Shown here piece by piece: positions 60,101 to 64,000 of a stretch of DNA of 64,000 nucleotides. Where the stretch lies: contig WELB01000023.1 of assembly GCA_009602725.1 (NCBI GenBank), positions 733,977 to 797,976 on the forward strand. Reading direction: 5' to 3'. This stretch comes from Spirogloea muscicola. Lineage: Eukaryota; Streptophyta; Zygnematophyceae; Spirogloeales; Spirogloeaceae. The notes under the pieces are model-generated. The model made no database searches and was not told where the DNA came from. It saw only the letters and a list, made by a program, of their open reading frames with translations. Position 1 is the first letter of the stretch; each line of letters starts with the position of its first letter. A program made the translations under genes and the position numbers.

Positions 60101-63100
60101 ACTGGGCCAGGGGAATGGCCCATGTGCTCGTCCTGCAGGCCATCAAGCTTGTCTGTATCACTTTCTGCGTCTCCTGTACTACAGGTTTGCTGTGGAGCCT
60201 GAGGGTCAGCGATCTGCAATCTTTTACTCTCTGCAAGAATCTGAGCTGGCAAGTCATTGGACAGTTTTGCCAGTGAGCATCCTGCCTTGGCCAGACCTTC
60301 GGAGGACATGGGCAAAGAGCTCAGATCCTTGTCAAACGATGCCGCGGCGGCAGCAGAAGCTGCAAGAGCAGCAGCAGCTCCTGCGATTGCTGCTGCAGTA
60401 CTGGGACTCCCTGTGTAAGGAGACGAACCTCCAGCAGGACTTGACCGCAGGCTGGCTGCCTTCACAGCACTGCGAGGGCTGGAGAAGTGACGTAGCTGCG
60501 TGCTCTTGAAGTTGGGGCTACCTGCAGGTTGAGGTGTGGCTTTCCCATCACCATCAGGTGTTGAGTATCTCTCTTCTGGTGATCTTGGCCCTGCCATATC
60601 TGCTGCCTCTGTCTTGGTTGAGGGCGACTCACAAGGGCCGACTGCATGCTCCTCTGCTTCATCAGCCTGCTGCCCACTGGGCTCCGAGCAGGCCTGTGCC
60701 TGCTCCTCTTTGTCCTGCCCCTCGCTGTCAGCAACTTCACCAGAGTTGACATCTTCTTCCTCAATACACGACTCCAAGACTGAGTGCAAGCCATACTCCT
60801 GCTTCACCACTATGTCTCCTGGCATTTCAAGGGCAGAACTGGCTTTCTCATCCTCATCAAAGGTCCCTATACTAAGTGCATTATGATCTCCCTGTTGCTG
60901 GATGCTAGCCATGTTGTCATCTTCATGTGCAGGAACTTTTGAGTTGCTCTCAAGCGCTACACCATCGACTTCTGCACCCTCAGATTGTTCCTGGCTGACG
61001 ACCTCCTCACCTGCTGGGCCAGCATCATCGTGCCCAGGGTCACCATCAGAAGTCAAGGTTGTCACTGTTCCAACACTCTCCTCTACGGGCAAACCAGGCA
61101 GATCAGAATCACTGTGAATGCCAGTAGCTGCTTGTCGTTCTGTCTGACTCCCATCTGCTGCCTCGGTCTCTTCCTTGTGAGCCCCCTCCCTACCTTCTGC
61201 TGCCTCCCCCTCTGCCTGCAATGAACTCGTGCAATCAGGCCCACCATTCAATCGCCTTTCTCGTTCATCACCTGCAGAGCTGGGCAACTGTGGTGCTGCT
61301 GCCTTGGCCTGCTGCGCTGCTGCAGGACTGACCTCGGCATCCCGTATCATGGACTGGCCCATCTCAAGCAAGCTGACCCTGCAGCTCCTGAAACCCTCAC
61401 ATTCGTCATCGCTGAGGCTGGTCTCACACAAGCGCAGGTCCCGCGCGTGCCAGCCCTCAGCCTCTGTCTCTGTGCCCTGGCCGAGATCGCTGAGATTGCC
61501 GAAAGAGAAGTACCTGGACGATGTCCTGTTTAGTGCCAGAGCTCGAGCAGTCTCCTGTGCAACCTGCTGCCAGCTGCTGGGCGTGTCAGGCGATGTTATA
61601 GGAGACTCCCCTCTTGAGGTGGTCTCCAACGGCAGGGTGACCTCCAGCATCTTCCTGTCACTCTCAGCCTCGCTGGAGTACTTTCCAGTGGCATCGTCCA
61701 CTGGCAGACTCACCCGCTGCTCAGAGCCCTCTGTGCTTGCTTCATCACTCACTCGCCTCTGAACAAACGTGACATGTAAACTATGTTTTCCACTTACATC
61801 CCCTCTCCCTGAGCTTGTCCCTATCAACTCGCTTCCTTCTTCCTCCGCGGCCGATGATCTGTCCCCACGCTCGCCATGCTTCTGTGACTCCTTGTTGCTG
61901 CTCTCTGGCTCAGCTGTGTCATCCCCCAGGTCAAGTGGAAGCCCTCCCACCCGCAGAGCGCCTACCTCAGGACTGGTTGATGCTCCAAGCCTTTCGTCGT
62001 CTGCGACATTGGCAACCACTACCCGACCATCTACAGTCATAAGGACAAATGTCTCATCCTCCCCTGTGCTGCCTTTGGCCCCTGAATTTGCTTGTGAATT
62101 GGATGCCACGTCCTCCACATCCATCTCAACAGCAGCGCCTACACTCTGCCAAGCGCGAGACTCATCAGCAGTAGCAACCGAGGCGGCTAGCGTAGGTGGT
62201 GCACTTCTCCTTCTCTCATAGTCCCTCTTCTTCCTCCTGCCCTTCTCACTGGCAATCCACTTGCTGTCGAGGAGCTCAGCTACCATGAGTGCCCTCTCCT
62301 TGGCCTGCTCTGGAGTATCTGTTGCTTTCCCCCTCCTCTTGCCTTGAGCACCACCTTTTGAGTTTACTGGGGTCCGTGCTGCAGCTGCTTGCTCAGATCG
62401 GTCCGAGGCTGATGAGCCAGCCGAGGCCTGCTTGTCAAGAGGTGCGGATACAGCAGGACGTGACCTCCAGCCCCACCATCCCCAAGATTTTCGATCTTGC
62501 AGGTGCTGCATTGAACATTGCCAACAGTACAGCATCAGTACAGGTCTGCAATGCAGATGTCACAAGAGGTAACAGTATGCTGCATGTGCCTGTCAAGATC
62601 ACCTTTGCTGTCTCTTTGCCTTCCTTCTGCTGGCTTGCCTCCAGAAAGAGCTTGGCAGACATGGGAGCCTCCCTGCATATGCAGGTGACTGGACAAAGCG
62701 TAAGCGACGTGGCAGTGCATCTCTCCTGCTGCCAATGATAGGCAACAGTAGCAAGGCATTGCTTCATTCCAATATAACCTATGGCTGACCTTAAAGCAAC
62801 CGAAGCCTTCTCCACAACCTGATGCCACGCAAGCTCCTTTTCAATTTCCTGCTTGAGTTTCATATCCTCCTCTGTAAGGAATTCTGACATATTCACAGAA
62901 TCCACAGAGCTGGACCTGTCCCGTGCTCCCAATGCAGGCTCGTCTTCAGCAGCGACGACTTGTTCGGAAGTGCAGGCCTCCGCTTCCATTGGAGAGTCTG
63001 GGGCAATATCTGCGTCTGAAGACTCGCCTTCTGGATGGCGGAGGGCATCTGGCAGCTTCACAAGGTTCTCGTCCTTGCCACTCTGGACATCATCTACAGA

Positions 63101-63787
63101 GTTCTGCCGAGAAGTCTGGACATCATCTGTTGAGTTCTGCCGAGAAGGTGCTGCTGACGTAGTAGTGGACATCTCTCCAGCCTCAAGTAGCAGAGGCTCC
63201 AGGGAGGGTCCTCCATCCTCTGCTGGAAGCGGGTCAAACAGCGGGTCATACGTGCCTTTCCTGTCCTCTTGCTATTCAACTCTTGACTGGGAACGTGTAG
63301 GGTTGCTCAGACGCTGAACCAGCTCAATGACTGGCAGTGCAGGTCATTTCATAAGGAAGGTCCAGCTGTGAAGCACACACCTCGCTCGTCCGCGTCCTGC
63401 AGGAAGTAGGCCTCGCCCTTGTGGTCGAGGAACATAGTCAAATTGGCTTCGACACCGTCCACCGCGATCTGGACGACCTTCTCGCGCCGCTTGAGCACGC
63501 CCTGGAACTTGCCGAAGCGCACGTACCAGGGCGACGTCTGCAAGGCCGCCAAGGCCGTCGGTGTACGTCAGGTGAAGCCAGAGCCATGCGGCCGAGTTCC
63601 AAGCTTCTCGGCGGCAGCTTGAGGGCCTAGGCGCCTGCGCGAGCTGCGGCAAAGCGGCTGGCAGGGCCACCTTGAAGGTGCCATCCTCCTGCTCGACGAC
63701 GATGATGTCCACGGCGCCGCCAAAGGGGTGGAAGGGCCCGGAGACGGTGTACAGGCCCTGCGAGAGGAAGCGCCCCGCGGAGTACAT
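57173..63787 (-). CDS. PAH: Lipin-type phosphatidate phosphatase
   Basis: Mg-dependent enzyme that turns phosphatidic acid into diacylglycerol, controlling the choice between storage and membrane lipids. The N-terminal lipin domain is in exons 63787-63671 ([36 protein letters not shown]) and 63537-63381 ([20 protein letters not shown]). An acidic, Ser-rich middle follows, including an 11-residue tandem repeat at 63082-63147 and one exon of about 2.9 kb (62510-59586) that ends in the lipin block [20 protein letters not shown]. The C-terminal LNS2/HAD domain lies in short exons: [18 protein letters not shown], the catalytic ISDVDGTIT (59033-59019), [83 protein letters not shown] and [16 protein letters not shown]. 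The end is either TAA after ATAPK or a further exon after the GTAAGC there. Not all exon joins were checked. Confidence 0.92.
63082..63147 (-). repeat. 33-bp tandem duplication in lipin coding sequence
   Basis: Two nearly identical 33-bp units encode [11 protein letters not shown] and [11 protein letters not shown] in the disordered middle region. The offset is 33 bases, so the frame is kept. Confidence 0.85.
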
Positions 63788-64000
63788 GCCGGCGGGGCGG
63801 GCGCCGCGGTCATGGAGGGGGGGCCCCGGCGCGGCCCGCGGGGGGGGATGGGGGGAGCGGCGGCCCCCCGCGCCACGGGGACCCCCGCGACGGCGGCAGG
63901 AACGGGGGGAGACGGTGTTGGTGACTGGGCTGATACCAGGCCGCGCCCGACGGTCGGGGGGGGGCGGCGGAACGTGCTCGCCGCGATGGGCATGGGACAG
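63788..64000. other. Lipin 5' flank, very GC-rich
   Basis: Long runs of G and C (63816-63860, 63955-63964) and no clear gene. Probably the 5' UTR and promoter of lipin, cut by the window end. Base calls in the G runs should be treated with care. Confidence 0.4.

Overview
The window looks like nuclear DNA of a photosynthetic green alga, probably a chlorophyte and perhaps a trebouxiophyte (inference). Exons are GC-rich, genes carry many short GT-AG introns and a few GC-AG ones, plastid proteins with transit-like leaders are encoded (lipoyl synthase, triose-phosphate translocator), and many start codons sit beside GCC/GGC triplet runs. Four single unresolved bases (n) lie in or near first exons, and a few conserved genes are broken by one base, so some sequence error is likely.

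Layout. 1-3919: repeat debris, then a PITH-domain gene (-). 4100-7135: LINE 3' ends joined head to tail, including one long 5'-truncated LINE. 7265-9875: plastid lipoyl synthase (+). 10687-20681: a 30-exon ABCC transporter (-). 20905-23235: antisense LINE debris. 23768-25544: an AT-hook protein with a conserved C-terminal domain (+). 25900-27290: LINE. 27492-30720: plastid triose-phosphate translocator (+). 31372-32776: weakly supported genes. 32880-33690: LINE. 33826-34497: UBP-type zinc-finger protein (+), followed by a long hairpin. 35247-36633: PCNA (-) with E2F-like sites upstream. 37669-39471: ERV1-type sulfhydryl oxidase (-). 40436-41877: NudC/NUDCD2-like chaperone (+). 43658-45424: secretory 2-Cys peroxiredoxin (+). 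47429-50092: SGF29, a SAGA subunit (-). 51969-52658 and upstream: glycine cleavage H protein (-). 54538-55835: class I fructose-bisphosphate aldolase (+). 57173-63787: lipin phosphatidate phosphatase (-).

The genes are housekeeping genes and do not form one operon-like system, though some share chemistry: lipoyl synthase makes the cofactor carried by proteins such as the H protein (the two are probably in different organelles), and the aldolase and the translocator both handle triose phosphates. The most striking large-scale signal is the placing of the LINE fragments. Almost every gene 5' flank holds one within about 100-550 bp of the start codon, mostly pointing away from the gene, while the introns and the 3' intergenic stretches I read hold none. 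Other points of note are an ABCC transporter whose first Walker A has Glu for Lys, two in-frame TAA/TAG codons inside otherwise conserved reading frames, and a near-perfect 177-bp hairpin filling an apparent intron.
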